A stretch of DNA of 64,000 nucleotides, from the NCBI RefSeq assembly GCF_031454135.1, contig NZ_JAVDQF010000001.1:2852001-2916000 (forward strand), given 5' to 3'. Made by a program: the position numbers and the translations under genes. The notes under the pieces are model-generated. The model saw only the letters and a program-made list of their open reading frames with translations. It made no database searches and was not told where the DNA came from. Shown piece after piece: positions 17,914 through 33,775 of this stretch. This DNA comes from Arthrobacter russicus (GTDB taxonomy: Bacteria > Actinomycetota > Actinomycetes > Actinomycetales > Micrococcaceae). Numbering within the stretch: the stretch's first letter is position 1; the number at the start of each line of letters is the position of its first letter.

Positions 17914-17976
17914 TTCTCGAAAGTTCGATTTGAGGACCCTATGTGGTTATTTGTTTGGGGCTGCACTGGCTAATCC

Positions 17977-18048
17977 CGATATCGTTGAGGTGGTGCGCTG
18001 AGTGCTACTTCAACAACAATTAGGGACAGTGATCGCTGAAGCGGCACC
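17977..18048. repeat. Hairpin repeat copy 1, left of the orphan tip cassette
   Basis: About 72 bases aligning to 18908-18977 with 49 matches in 70 aligned positions by hand and two gap positions; most differences are transitions. The core is a hairpin, GTTGAGGTGG (17984-17993) and CTACTTCAAC (18005-18014), with an 11-base loop and two G-T pairs. Compared with copy 2 one A-T pair is replaced by G-C and both G-T pairs become Watson-Crick, so the stem is maintained. Read as protein, parts resemble the 5' end of the TPR gene at 18961 but the frame is broken here. Confidence 0.6.
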
Positions 18049-18050
18049 CT

Positions 18051-18581
18051 GTGGGGGTAGTAACGTTGAGCGATGTCCACCTAAGCGGATGGGCAGTCGC
18101 GAGCGGATGGGTGAGCCAGGTGGGGGAGCGGAGCCAGCAGCGGCGTGAGGAAACCAGGACCTCAACTAGTAACAGCCTCAACAGCAGCCCGGTTTCAGCC
18201 CAGCTCATCAGGACGAACGATTTCACCCTAGCAAGTCAGAAGATTCTCACCCAGAATTCGGGTCCTGCGAGTACATCAAGCTCGGGAGACGATTTCGGTA
18301 AGGATTTCCGGACCGGAATAGCGCCCGTTCTTGCTTCTGGTGTTATTGGGGCCTTTGGTTTCATTCTTGGAAAAGTAATCACTTCCACTCCTTGGGGAAT
18401 TGCTGCTTCGGCGGTAATAGGTTGTCTCAGCAACATCGTAGGGACGAGGGTAAGCGACAATATGACTGGAAATCAGTCAGGAGCGGGGGCGTACGTCGGC
18501 GCGTGTGCTGGTGGCGCCGTTACCGGCGTAGTGGACGGAATCGGGGGAGTTCTGTGGAAAAATGCGATGGTGCCTAAATGA
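18051..18581 (+). CDS. Orphan C-terminal tip of an ALF-type protein (candidate displaced toxin module)
   Basis: 176-residue reading frame beginning at a GTG with no convincing ribosome site, no signal peptide and no ALF repeats. Residues 29-68 align without gaps to residues 960-999 of the large ALF protein (17 of 40 identical by hand; shared QQ.RE, SL.S.P, AQ.I, K.LTQ). After this junction the sequences differ: the orphan carries another Gly-rich hydrophobic tip (about 90-165; PVLASGVIGAFGFILG, AYVGACAGGAVTGVV). This is the pattern of an orphan tip in polymorphic toxin loci. It may be silent unless recombined behind a full-length N-terminus. The stop overlaps the next ATG by four bases. Confidence 0.65.
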   Translation: MGVVTLSDVHLSGWAVASGWVSQVGERSQQRREETRTSTSNSLNSSPVSAQLIRTNDFTLASQKILTQNSGPASTSSSGDDFGKDFRTGIAPVLASGVIGAFGFILGKVITSTPWGIAASAVIGCLSNIVGTRVSDNMTGNQSGAGAYVGACAGGAVTGVVDGIGGVLWKNAMVPK

Positions 18582-18775
18582 TTATTTTCGGAATATTTCT
18601 CTGCATTTTCTTGGTTGCAGCAATGGTGATTCCAATTTATGCCGTGTTTCATAAACCGACGATTAAATTGGACGATGGAAATCATGGAGTTCTATATTCA
18701 TTATTTTGGACATTTACGATCATAGCTATCTTGTTTGCTGTTTTGTTTATGCTGGATCGATTTGTTTGGAACTGA
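18578..18775 (+). CDS. Small two-helix membrane protein, candidate immunity protein for the orphan tip
   Basis: 65 residues with two hydrophobic segments (IFGIFLCIFLVAAMVIPIYA and LFWTFTIIAILFAVLFML) separated by a short polar loop containing KPTIKLDDGNHG. The ATG overlaps the preceding stop by four bases (ATGA). It is AT-rich like the other cassette genes and unlike the first membrane protein at 17452 in length and topology, as expected if each tip has its own partner. No family is recognised. Confidence 0.65.
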   Translation: MIIFGIFLCIFLVAAMVIPIYAVFHKPTIKLDDGNHGVLYSLFWTFTIIAILFAVLFMLDRFVWN

Positions 18776-18907
18776 TGACTTTCAACTCAGGGTGTGCATT
18801 GTAAATCTCTAGAGAGTCTATTGGGCCACTCGATCGCCTAGCGAGGCTGGTACCTTTCAAACTTCTTCTCGGCTGAGCCAATGCGGAGGTGAATGCCAAA
18901 GGTCTAC

Positions 18908-18977
18908 CGATATCGTTGGGGTAGTGCACCAAGCGCTACCCCAACGATCCAAAGGCGACGATGGCCGAAGCAGCACC
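18908..18977. repeat. Hairpin repeat copy 2, right of the orphan tip cassette
   Basis: Partner of the repeat at 17977. The hairpin is perfect here: ATCGTTGGGGTAG (18912-18924) and CTACCCCAACGAT (18936-18948) with an 11-base loop. The repeat runs into the first codons of the truncated TPR gene. It could be a duplicated cassette boundary, a terminator for the cassette, or the scar of the event that truncated the TPR gene. Confidence 0.6.
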
Positions 18978-20709
18978 TTCCGAAGACACGGCGGACGAGA
19001 TGGAGTCCGCAGAACAGGCCGCCGGACTCTGGCTGGAACGCGCGTACATCGCCGCGGCCCTGCTGCACGATCCGGAACAGGCCGCCGAAGCAGCCCGCAG
19101 CGCCGTCGAACTCGCCGATGACCCGCTCGGCCGCGCCAAAGCCGGTGCGGTGCTGATCGGCACCTTGGTGGAACTCGGCCGCGACGCCGAAGCAAGCGAA
19201 GCGCTCAAAGCCCGGGGCCAGGCGCTCATCAGACTCGGCAAAGGCCAGCTCGCCGAAACCGAGCGGCGGCTCGGCTTCCTGCTCTTCGGCCGCGCGGACT
19301 TCGGCAACCCGCAGCACCTGGAATTGCTCCGCACCGAACTGGCCCGGGCGCAGAAGTTCGGCGATCCGGAAACCGTGACCGTGGTCGGTGCCGCATTGGC
19401 CGGGCAGGTCTGGGCCGCGGCGACTCCGGAAAAACCCGGCCAGCTCGAAGAAGCCGTCGCGTTGGTCAGACTCAGCATCGCGGCAGCCCAAGGACTCAGC
19501 GACCCGCAGCAAACCCACAGCGTCATCGCCTGGGCCGGCTGCTTGTTCTCCGCCATCGATGATCCCGCTTTCAGCCGGGAATCCGCGCAACTGCTGGACA
19601 CGGCACTTAACTACATCCTCGACGGCGATTCCGGCCTGCCGATCTCCTACCTGGCCGCCGCACTGCAGGCCCGGGCGCAACTGCACGGCCGGGCCGGCGA
19701 GTTCGCCGAAGCCGTCGAATTGGCCGACGAACGCGCACAACTCTGCCTGGACGTCGGCGCCGCTCTCGAAGCCTTCGAAGCCTTGATCTTTTCGGCTGCA
19801 CTGCACAGCAAGATCGATCAGGACGCGGTGGCGGTGCAACGGGCCGCCCAGGCCCTCAGTTTGACCGGCAAAGCCGTCATCGAGCCGCAGCGCGCGATCA
19901 CGACCCACTTTAACCTGGGCCAATACCAACTGTGGTCCGGGGACCCGCAGAGCGCACTCGCCACCCTGCAGGCGGTCAGCGGGCAGGAAACCGCCTTCGG
20001 CCTGCCAGCCGGAGCCCGGGCGGAAACGCTGATTTGGCGGGGACGGGCGGCTAACGCCTGTCAGGACGAAGATCAGGCCAAGGGCTGCTGGGCCCAAGCC
20101 ATGCAACTGGCGGAGCAAGCCCAGCTTCCGGAAGCCACGGCGATGGCCGGGATCGACTTGGCCCAAGCGTTGCTCGCTGCCCAGGACCAAACGGTGCTGC
20201 CCGTCGTCGAACGTGCCCTGGCCGCAGCTCGACAGGCCGGGGTGCCGCAATTCCTGGTGCACGCGCTGGACGTCTCCGGCCGGGCGAAAGCCGAGTTTGG
20301 CGACGTTGCCGGCCTGCAGGATCTCGATGAAGCTGCGGAATTCGCAGCCAGCCACGGCGCCGAATGGAACGTGGCCGACGTGTTGGATTCCAAAGGCCGG
20401 GCGCTGCTGCGACTGCTCCGGGTAACCGAGGCGGCCCAAACGCTCGACGCCGCAGCGGGCAGATTCGCCGCCGTGGGCGATGGCTTGTCGGCCGCGATGG
20501 CCCAACTCGCCCGGGCCCGCGGCCTCGCCGTGGCAGAAGAATTCGAACCGGCCTACTCGGCTTACGCGGCCTCGGTCGAACAGCTTGCCGGGCTGGGCGA
20601 GCCGGCAGCGATGCAGCATCAGGCGGTCAGTCTCGAATTCGCGCAGCTCCTCGACGAACAGGGCTTCGGCGAGGCTGCCCAAGCGGTCCGTCGCGGAGCG
20701 CTCCGCTGA
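18961..20709 (+). CDS. TPR-repeat protein, N-terminally truncated paralogue of the protein at 22764
   Basis: 582 residues of helical repeats (TPR-like pairs with A.A.R/LG..ALA patterns) and no signal peptide. It matches the C-terminal 560 or so residues of the TPR protein downstream of the Hsp90 gene; compare WLERAYIA, RRLGFLLFGRA, EWNVADVLDSKGRALL with WLERAYIA, QRLGLLLFGRA, EWNVADLHDSKGRGLL. The roughly 380-residue N-terminal region of the paralogue is missing. In-frame sequence upstream of the ATG still looks coding (YPNDPKAT) back to a TAG at 18922 inside the hairpin repeat, which marks a truncation point. AAAGG precedes the ATG, so it may still be expressed. It lies 164 bases before the Hsp90-family gene. 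Confidence 0.8.
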   Translation: MAEAAPSEDTADEMESAEQAAGLWLERAYIAAALLHDPEQAAEAARSAVELADDPLGRAKAGAVLIGTLVELGRDAEASEALKARGQALIRLGKGQLAETERRLGFLLFGRADFGNPQHLELLRTELARAQKFGDPETVTVVGAALAGQVWAAATPEKPGQLEEAVALVRLSIAAAQGLSDPQQTHSVIAWAGCLFSAIDDPAFSRESAQLLDTALNYILDGDSGLPISYLAAALQARAQLHGRAGEFAEAVELADERAQLCLDVGAALEAFEALIFSAALHSKIDQDAVAVQRAAQALSLTGKAVIEPQRAITTHFNLGQYQLWSGDPQSALATLQAVSGQETAFGLPAGARAETLIWRGRAANACQDEDQAKGCWAQAMQLAEQAQLPEATAMAGIDLAQALLAAQDQTVLPVVERALAAARQAGVPQFLVHALDVSGRAKAEFGDVAGLQDLDEAAEFAASHGAEWNVADVLDSKGRALLRLLRVTEAAQTLDAAAGRFAAVGDGLSAAMAQLARARGLAVAEEFEPAYSAYAASVEQLAGLGEPAAMQHQAVSLEFAQLLDEQGFGEAAQAVRRGALR

Positions 20710-20873
20710 GCCGGATGGTGGCTGAGCGGAACCATGGCAGATCAGGGTCACGGGGCGGCAGAACCGTTGCCCGGGAGGGCAGGCAACCGGCCCGTTGATC
20801 CCAGCACCATCGTTTGGAGCTATCGTGTGAACTGACGATCGATCGCAACAACCGAGGATCCAGAGAGGGCCGG

Positions 20874-22721
20874 ATGAACCAGGACTCCGTTGCACGGCCT
20901 TTCCAGGTGGATCTCCGCGGAGTGGTCGACCTGCTCAGCCGGCACATCTACTCCTCACCCCAGGTGTTCCTGCGCGAATTGCTGCAAAACGGCGTCGATG
21001 CGGTGGCCGCGCGCAAAATGCAGGACCCGGCAGCTCCCGAGGGCCGGTTGGAGATCGACAGCGACGGCGAGCTGCTGACCGTCAGGGACAACGGCGTCGG
21101 GCTCACCCTGGACGAAGCCACCCAATTGCTCGCCACCGTGGGCCGCAGCTCCAAGCGGGACAGCGTGCTGAACTTGCGCCGGGAGGACTTCCTGGGCCAA
21201 TTCGGCATCGGTTTGCTCAGCTGCTTCCTGATCGCCGATGAAATCCGGGTGGTCTCGCGCAGCGCCTCCGGAAGCCGGCCAGTGGAGTGGATCGGTTCCA
21301 CCGAAGGATCCTTCACGCTGCGCAGCCTGGATGATCCGGCGCCGGACGGAAAAATCGGAGACCGCGCCGTGCTGCCAGTCGGCACCACGGTCTATTTGCG
21401 GCCGCGACCCACCGAAGCGGCGATCATCGAACCGGGCAACATCCGCCGGCTGGCCGCGCATTTCGGCGAATACTTGGCATTGCGGATCAGCGTCGCCGGG
21501 GAACCGATCAACAAAGCAGCCAGTTTCTTGGACCCGGCCGGCCCGCCCGAGGAGATCCTCGCGCTGGGCGCCGATCTCCTCGGGGCCACGCCGTTGGACT
21601 GGATTCCGCTCGATATCCCGGGCACCGGTACCCGGGGCATCGCGTATTTGCTGCCCACCGCGCCGCCGCCGTCCGCCCACCAGGCGAACCGGGTGTACTT
21701 GGGCCGGATGCTGCTCGGCGAACGAGTCGATTCGCTGCTTCCGGACTGGGCCTTCTTCGTCCGCTGCATCCTGGACACCGACGGATTGCAGCCCACTGCC
21801 TCGCGGGAGCAGCTCGTCGAGGACGCTTCCTTGGAGTTCACCAGGGAAGAACTCGGCAAAACCCTCAAGCGGTGGATTGTGCAGTTGGCCACCACGCAGC
21901 AACGCCGGTTCGACCAGTTCCTTTCCGTGCACCAGCTCTCGCTGCGCGCCCTGTCCCTCCACGACGACGAGCTCGCCGCAGTGATCGTGCCCTGGCTCAG
22001 CGTGGAGACCGCGGCCGGCCGGATGCCGATCCGTGCCCTGCTGGAATCCGGCGGCACCCTGCGGTACACCGAAACCACCGACGAGTTCCGGCAGATCGCG
22101 GCGGTGGTGCCGCCCGGAATGCCGGTGCTCAACGGCGGCTACGCCTATGAATCCGAGCTGATCCGTCGACTCCCGGAGTTGAGTCCGCAGATCCAGGTGG
22201 AACGGATCCGGGTAGCCGAGGTGCTCGACGAACTGGCCGCGCCGGCGCTCGCCGACCGGGACGCCACGGCCGAACTGGAACGGCGTGCCGAGCGAGCGCT
22301 GGCCGAGGCCGCCTGCAAAGTTTCGGTCCGGAATTTCAACCCCGAGCACTTGCCGGCGCTGTACGTCGCGGACCCGGAAGTACTCCGTCGGATCGAGCGG
22401 AGCAAAGCCAGCGACGTCGCGCCGAGTTTCTGGGCCGGGATCATGGCCAATGTCGACGAGCAATTGGGCTCGAACGGCAAAAAGCCCGACGACGATCGGC
22501 TGCGCAGCCGGTTGTGCCTCAACTGGGCCAACCCGTTGACCCGGGAACTCGCCGGAGTCGACGATGGGCTGGTCTTCGAACGCACGGTCCGGCTGCTCTA
22601 CGTCCAGGCGATGCTGGAAGGACACCGGCCGCTGGCCGCGGTAGACCGTAAACTGCTCAGCGGCTCGCTCAGCGATCTGATTCACCTTTCGGTCAGCCCG
22701 GATTTCGGCTCGATCCGCTGA
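20874..22721 (+). CDS. Hsp90-family (HtpG-like) ATPase
   Basis: 615 residues, no signal peptide, similar in size to HtpG. GHKL ATPase motifs are present: LRELLQNGVDA with Glu35 and Asn39, DNGVGLT with Asp72, and the lid GQFGIGLLSCFLIAD (residues 108-122). The middle-domain catalytic Arg loop is seen as PTASREQL. The middle and C-terminal parts are diverged from housekeeping HtpG, and there is no EEVD-type tail. GAGAGGG precedes the ATG at 20874; an in-frame start at 20814 lacks one. It is flanked by two paralogous TPR proteins, which suggests a dedicated chaperone-TPR complex (inference). Confidence 0.88.
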   Translation: MNQDSVARPFQVDLRGVVDLLSRHIYSSPQVFLRELLQNGVDAVAARKMQDPAAPEGRLEIDSDGELLTVRDNGVGLTLDEATQLLATVGRSSKRDSVLNLRREDFLGQFGIGLLSCFLIADEIRVVSRSASGSRPVEWIGSTEGSFTLRSLDDPAPDGKIGDRAVLPVGTTVYLRPRPTEAAIIEPGNIRRLAAHFGEYLALRISVAGEPINKAASFLDPAGPPEEILALGADLLGATPLDWIPLDIPGTGTRGIAYLLPTAPPPSAHQANRVYLGRMLLGERVDSLLPDWAFFVRCILDTDGLQPTASREQLVEDASLEFTREELGKTLKRWIVQLATTQQRRFDQFLSVHQLSLRALSLHDDELAAVIVPWLSVETAAGRMPIRALLESGGTLRYTETTDEFRQIAAVVPPGMPVLNGGYAYESELIRRLPELSPQIQVERIRVAEVLDELAAPALADRDATAELERRAERALAEAACKVSVRNFNPEHLPALYVADPEVLRRIERSKASDVAPSFWAGIMANVDEQLGSNGKKPDDDRLRSRLCLNWANPLTRELAGVDDGLVFERTVRLLYVQAMLEGHRPLAAVDRKLLSGSLSDLIHLSVSPDFGSIR

Positions 22722-22763
22722 ACTTCCCATTCGCCTTGCCATGACAGCCCACGAGGAGAAACC

Positions 22764-25583
22764 GTGAGTAGCCGCCAAGAAGCACAAGACCTGTTGGATC
22801 AGAGCGCAGCGCTGCCCTACGGTCCGGAAGAGATCGCGTTGGTGCAATCCGCGGTCTCGGCAGCGGACGCGGCCGGTGCCGAGGACCTGGCCTACCTGAG
22901 CAGATTGCACCTCATCGCCTCGGCCTCGATGGTGGGGGACACCGAAGCCGGGCTGACGGCCTTCACCTGGTGCCTGGGCAAGCACGACGCCGATCCGGCA
23001 CAGTTCCCGTACCGCGTGGACGGCTACGACCTGCTGTGGTACTTCAAGCACATGGCCGGGCATCTGAGCGCCAACCCGGCGTTCTCCCTGGCCCAATTGG
23101 ACCAGATGCTCCAGGAGATGGAAGCCCGGTACCAAGCTGCCGGCGTCGGGCTTTCCGGGGTCTGGCAAGCCAAATTCTCTGCCGCGACGACCACCGGTCA
23201 ATTGGCTCAGGCCGCGGAATTCCGGAATCAGCGTGAGGCCATCCCGCGGGACGACTACAGTCACTGCGAGGCCTGCGTGCGGTCCGAGGACGTCGAGTTC
23301 TTCGCTGCCACCGGCCGCGCGCCAGAGGCCTTGGCGCGTTACGACGAAATCATCGAACAAAACCTCAGTTGCGCCGACGAGCCCGAATTCTGCGAGTCGA
23401 ACTCGTTGCTCAGGCTGCTCCGGGCAGGTCGCCTGGACGATGCCAAAACCGCGCATTTGCGCGCCTACCGGATGGCGATGCGGGGTCCGGACAGTTTCCC
23501 GATGCTCTGGCACCATCAGGTGTTCTGCGCGGTGACCGGGAACGAGGCCCGTGGCCTGAGTATCTTGGAACGCTCGATCCACTTGTTGCCGGAGGATCCG
23601 CTGGACTTGGGCCGACGGTTCAACGCCCTGTTGGGCTACGGAGCGCTGCTCGACGCGGTCGCCGCAGCCGGGCACGCCGAGCTTCCGGTGCGCGCCGCCG
23701 ACGCCAAGAGCCTGCAGCCGATCCTGGGTGGCCAGGATGGCGGCTTCACGGTCTCCGGACTGGCGGCGGCGAGCTGGGCTGCGGCCGAGAAGCTCGCGGA
23801 GGCTTTCGACCAGCGCAACGGCAACCTGCATTATGCCGGGCAAGTGGCCGCGATGCGTGCCGCGGGTACCGAGCACTACCCGGTGCCTTTGGACGGGCAG
23901 ACTTTCGTGGCGGCGAGCTTGCCCGAGGTCACCGAACCCACAACGGCCGAAGAATGGTTGGAACGGGCCTATATCGCTTCCGGTCTGCTGGATGATCCGG
24001 AAGCGGCGATCTCCGCAGCGGAAGCCGCTATCGGACTGGCCGAAACCGACCGAATCAGGGCCAGTGCTGCCACACTGCTGATCTCGAACCTGGTAAACCT
24101 GGATCGGGACGTGGCAGCGGTCTATGCGGTGGCTAGGCGCGGGGAGTTCCTCCGAGCGGAGGGTCGGGACTACCTTGCCGACGTCGAACAACGCCTGGGT
24201 CTATTGCTTTTTGGTCGAGCCGGGCTTGAACAGGATGAAAGCCTGCTGCTCGCTGAATTCGAGGCGGCGAAACAACAGGGCGATGCTGACGCCATCGTGG
24301 CGCTAGGCTGCCGCTTGGCGATCATGTGGTGGGGCGTGGTTCGGGTTGAAGAAGCGATTTCGGTAAGCAAAATCATTTTGGCAGCGGTTCCGGCCATGAC
24401 GCACGAGGTCCACCGGCCGGAGATTCTGGCGATGTTCGGCAGCCTCTATTCAGTCGCCAGTGACACGGATCTGCTGGCCCAGGCAGCGGAACTTTTGGAC
24501 AATGCTCTGGCCTCGGGCCAGTTGCCGACGCCTTATGCGGCAGCGGCGTTGCGCGCCCGGGCCCGCTTGCACGGCCGTCAGGGCGAATTCCAGGCGGGCA
24601 CCGCACTCGCCGACCAGCGGGCGGATCTTTGCCTGAAGGCAGGGGCCCGGAACAGCGTCATCGATTCCCTGATGCTCGCCGCCGCGTTGTACAGCGACGC
24701 CGGACAGGACGATGTTGCGGCGCAACGCGCGCAACAGGCTGCCCGGCACGCGGCGCTGGCCGAATCGGAACCCGGTCAACGTGCCGCGATCGATTTCAAG
24801 TTGGCGCAGTACCAGCTGTGGAATGGCCAGAGCGAGTTCGCGATGGAGACTTTCGACGGCGTCCGGGAGCGCGAGGAGGCGGCCGGCGAGGACCCCGGCT
24901 CGATCGCGATGACCCTGCTCTGGCACGGCCGTGCGGCCAATGCCGCCGGGCTCGGCGGCGAGGCGTATCGGAGCTGGAGCACCGCGATGCAGCTTGCCGG
25001 CTCGGTCGGGAACTCCGATGTGCTGGCGATGGCCGGCATCGATCTGGCCCAGTTGTTGATCGGCGCCCGGGACGAGGAGGTTTTGGAAGTCGCCCAGATC
25101 GCGGTGGCGGCGGCCCGGGAGTCCGGGGTTCCGCAGTTGGTGGTGCAGGCACTGGATATTTCGGCCCGGGCCAAATCCAGGTTCGGCGACCCGGCCGGCC
25201 TGGCCGAGTTCGACGAAGCAATCGGCTTGGCCGGCGCGCAAGAAGCCGAGTGGAATGTCGCCGACCTGCATGATTCGAAAGGCCGCGGGCTGCTGTCGCT
25301 GCGCCGGATCACCGAAGGCGTGGCCGAATTGCTGTCTGCGGCTGACGCCTTCGCCGCACTCGGCGACGGGCAGGCTGCGGCGATGTCCGAACTGGCGGTC
25401 GGCCGGGTGCTCGCTGAAGAATCCCGTTTGGCGGATTCCTTCACCGCCTTCCGTGCCGCGCTGGAGCGGCTGCCGGAAGGCAGCCCGGCGCACAGCGGGA
25501 TCAGCGTCGAATTCGCCGATCTGCTCGAATCCGCAGGTCGCCGCGAAGAAGCCGAAGCGGTCCGGGCCGGCGTCAGGCTCTGA
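22764..25583 (+). CDS. Large TPR-repeat protein associated with the Hsp90-family ATPase
   Basis: 939 residues, cytoplasmic, starting at GTG behind GAGGAG. The N-terminal region (about 1-385) is helical with extra Cys residues (HCEACVRSEDVEFF near 170), possibly a metal- or redox-sensitive site. The C-terminal region (about 385-939) is a TPR array paralogous to the protein at 18961. The gene follows the Hsp90-family gene by 42 bases, so they are an operon. TPR proteins serve as Hsp90 co-chaperones in eukaryotes through an EEVD tail, which this Hsp90 lacks, so any contact must be of another kind. Function unknown. Confidence 0.82.
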   Translation: MSSRQEAQDLLDQSAALPYGPEEIALVQSAVSAADAAGAEDLAYLSRLHLIASASMVGDTEAGLTAFTWCLGKHDADPAQFPYRVDGYDLLWYFKHMAGHLSANPAFSLAQLDQMLQEMEARYQAAGVGLSGVWQAKFSAATTTGQLAQAAEFRNQREAIPRDDYSHCEACVRSEDVEFFAATGRAPEALARYDEIIEQNLSCADEPEFCESNSLLRLLRAGRLDDAKTAHLRAYRMAMRGPDSFPMLWHHQVFCAVTGNEARGLSILERSIHLLPEDPLDLGRRFNALLGYGALLDAVAAAGHAELPVRAADAKSLQPILGGQDGGFTVSGLAAASWAAAEKLAEAFDQRNGNLHYAGQVAAMRAAGTEHYPVPLDGQTFVAASLPEVTEPTTAEEWLERAYIASGLLDDPEAAISAAEAAIGLAETDRIRASAATLLISNLVNLDRDVAAVYAVARRGEFLRAEGRDYLADVEQRLGLLLFGRAGLEQDESLLLAEFEAAKQQGDADAIVALGCRLAIMWWGVVRVEEAISVSKIILAAVPAMTHEVHRPEILAMFGSLYSVASDTDLLAQAAELLDNALASGQLPTPYAAAALRARARLHGRQGEFQAGTALADQRADLCLKAGARNSVIDSLMLAAALYSDAGQDDVAAQRAQQAARHAALAESEPGQRAAIDFKLAQYQLWNGQSEFAMETFDGVREREEAAGEDPGSIAMTLLWHGRAANAAGLGGEAYRSWSTAMQLAGSVGNSDVLAMAGIDLAQLLIGARDEEVLEVAQIAVAAARESGVPQLVVQALDISARAKSRFGDPAGLAEFDEAIGLAGAQEAEWNVADLHDSKGRGLLSLRRITEGVAELLSAADAFAALGDGQAAAMSELAVGRVLAEESRLADSFTAFRAALERLPEGSPAHSGISVEFADLLESAGRREEAEAVRAGVRL

Positions 25584-25999
25584 AAGCACCGTGCTGCGCT
25601 GCCGCATCAGCCCCGCCCCCGCCCCCGGCATCCGGCCCGCCCGTCCAATCAGGGGTTTCAGTGGGCAGGGACGTCTGAGCCCACCGAACCTGCGAATTGG
25701 ACGGGCGGGGGACGGGGCAAGGACACTTGTCCGGCCGAGAAGTTGTCAGGCAATCAGCAGGTAACTCGCTTGATTAAGTCCTTGCGCAAGCGGCAGTCCG
25801 GGGCGTACTCTGATGGGCTGGACATATTTGGAAGCATCAGCTATTCTTAATATTCGCATCTTCCCTGTTTACCCTCAGCCTTCATATAGCGGTGGGCTCG
25901 CCACGCAGTCGTCTTCGGCAGCGTGTGCAGTGCGGTAGCGCCGGTTCTCCGGCCGCAGGGAGACGCAGAAAAGCCTGAAGGTCTGTGGAAGGATCCCTC
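25584..25999 (+). promoter_or_regulatory. rpoB leader and promoter region
   Basis: 416 bases without a convincing gene. The first part holds a long inverted repeat (25636-25709, listed separately). A promoter candidate is TTGCGC (25782-25787), an 18-base spacer and TACTCT (25806-25811); a second is TTGGAA (25828-25833), 17 bases and TATTCG (25851-25856). The remainder would be a 5' leader of about 140-190 bases before rpoB. I see no riboswitch. Confidence 0.5.
25636..25709. terminator. Long inverted repeat after the TPR-Hsp90 operon
   Basis: Perfect 14-base arms CCCGCCCGTCCAAT (25636-25649) and ATTGGACGGGCGGG (25696-25709) enclose a smaller stem TGGGC/GCCCA. It separates the TPR gene from the rpoB promoter and most probably terminates upstream transcription. 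No U-tract follows. Confidence 0.55.
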
Positions 26000-29512
<3,513 letters not shown>

Positions 29513-29679
29513 CTAGGCCACCGAACTGGTGGACCTCGGGGAAAGCCGGATATTAGCTGGCACAGGTCGCCCGGCGACCGAAGCCAGGTCGTTCCGGCGG
29601 CCCGAGGGCCCATCAGTTCGGACCAGCCGCCAACACTTTTCGTAAGACTTCAGATTCAAGATGAGAGAGATAGGACCCT

Positions 29680-33579
<3,900 letters not shown>

Positions 33580-33601
33580 GCACAGACTGAATAGCTAGAA
33601 G

Positions 33602-33639
33602 GTATGTCCCACTGAGCCATGGTGCTCGGTGGGACATAC
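33602..33639 (+). terminator. rpoBC terminator hairpin
   Basis: Stem GTATGTCCCACTGAGC (33602-33617) pairs with GCTCGGTGGGACATAC (33624-33639), one G-T pair, six-base loop, followed by TTGTTT. It starts 23 bases after the rpoC stop. Confidence 0.8.
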
Positions 33640-33775
33640 TTGTTTCTGCCCACTGAGCAACCCGGCCCAGTAGGAGGAGCTCGCGCGTGGCGGACGTTGC
33701 GGGCAACTCGATGCAGACATGCTGGACGCTTTGTCCGTAGGATGGCCTAACGAGTTGTCCGAGTCAGGGAGTGCT

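Noticed and set aside
18051-18581. Independent secreted bacteriocin
   Set aside because: No signal or leader with GG-type cleavage and no good ribosome site; similarity to the end of the ALF protein explains it better as a displaced tip.
17977-18977. Integron-type attC sites as an explanation of the hairpin repeats
   Set aside because: The outer arms GTTGGGG/CCCCAAC only partly fit GTTRRRY/RYYYAAC, and no integron integrase is present in the window.
20955-24191. 1078-codon minus-strand frame across the Hsp90 and TPR genes
   Set aside because: It spans two well-supported plus-strand genes and their gap, and its translation has no recognisable fold or start site.
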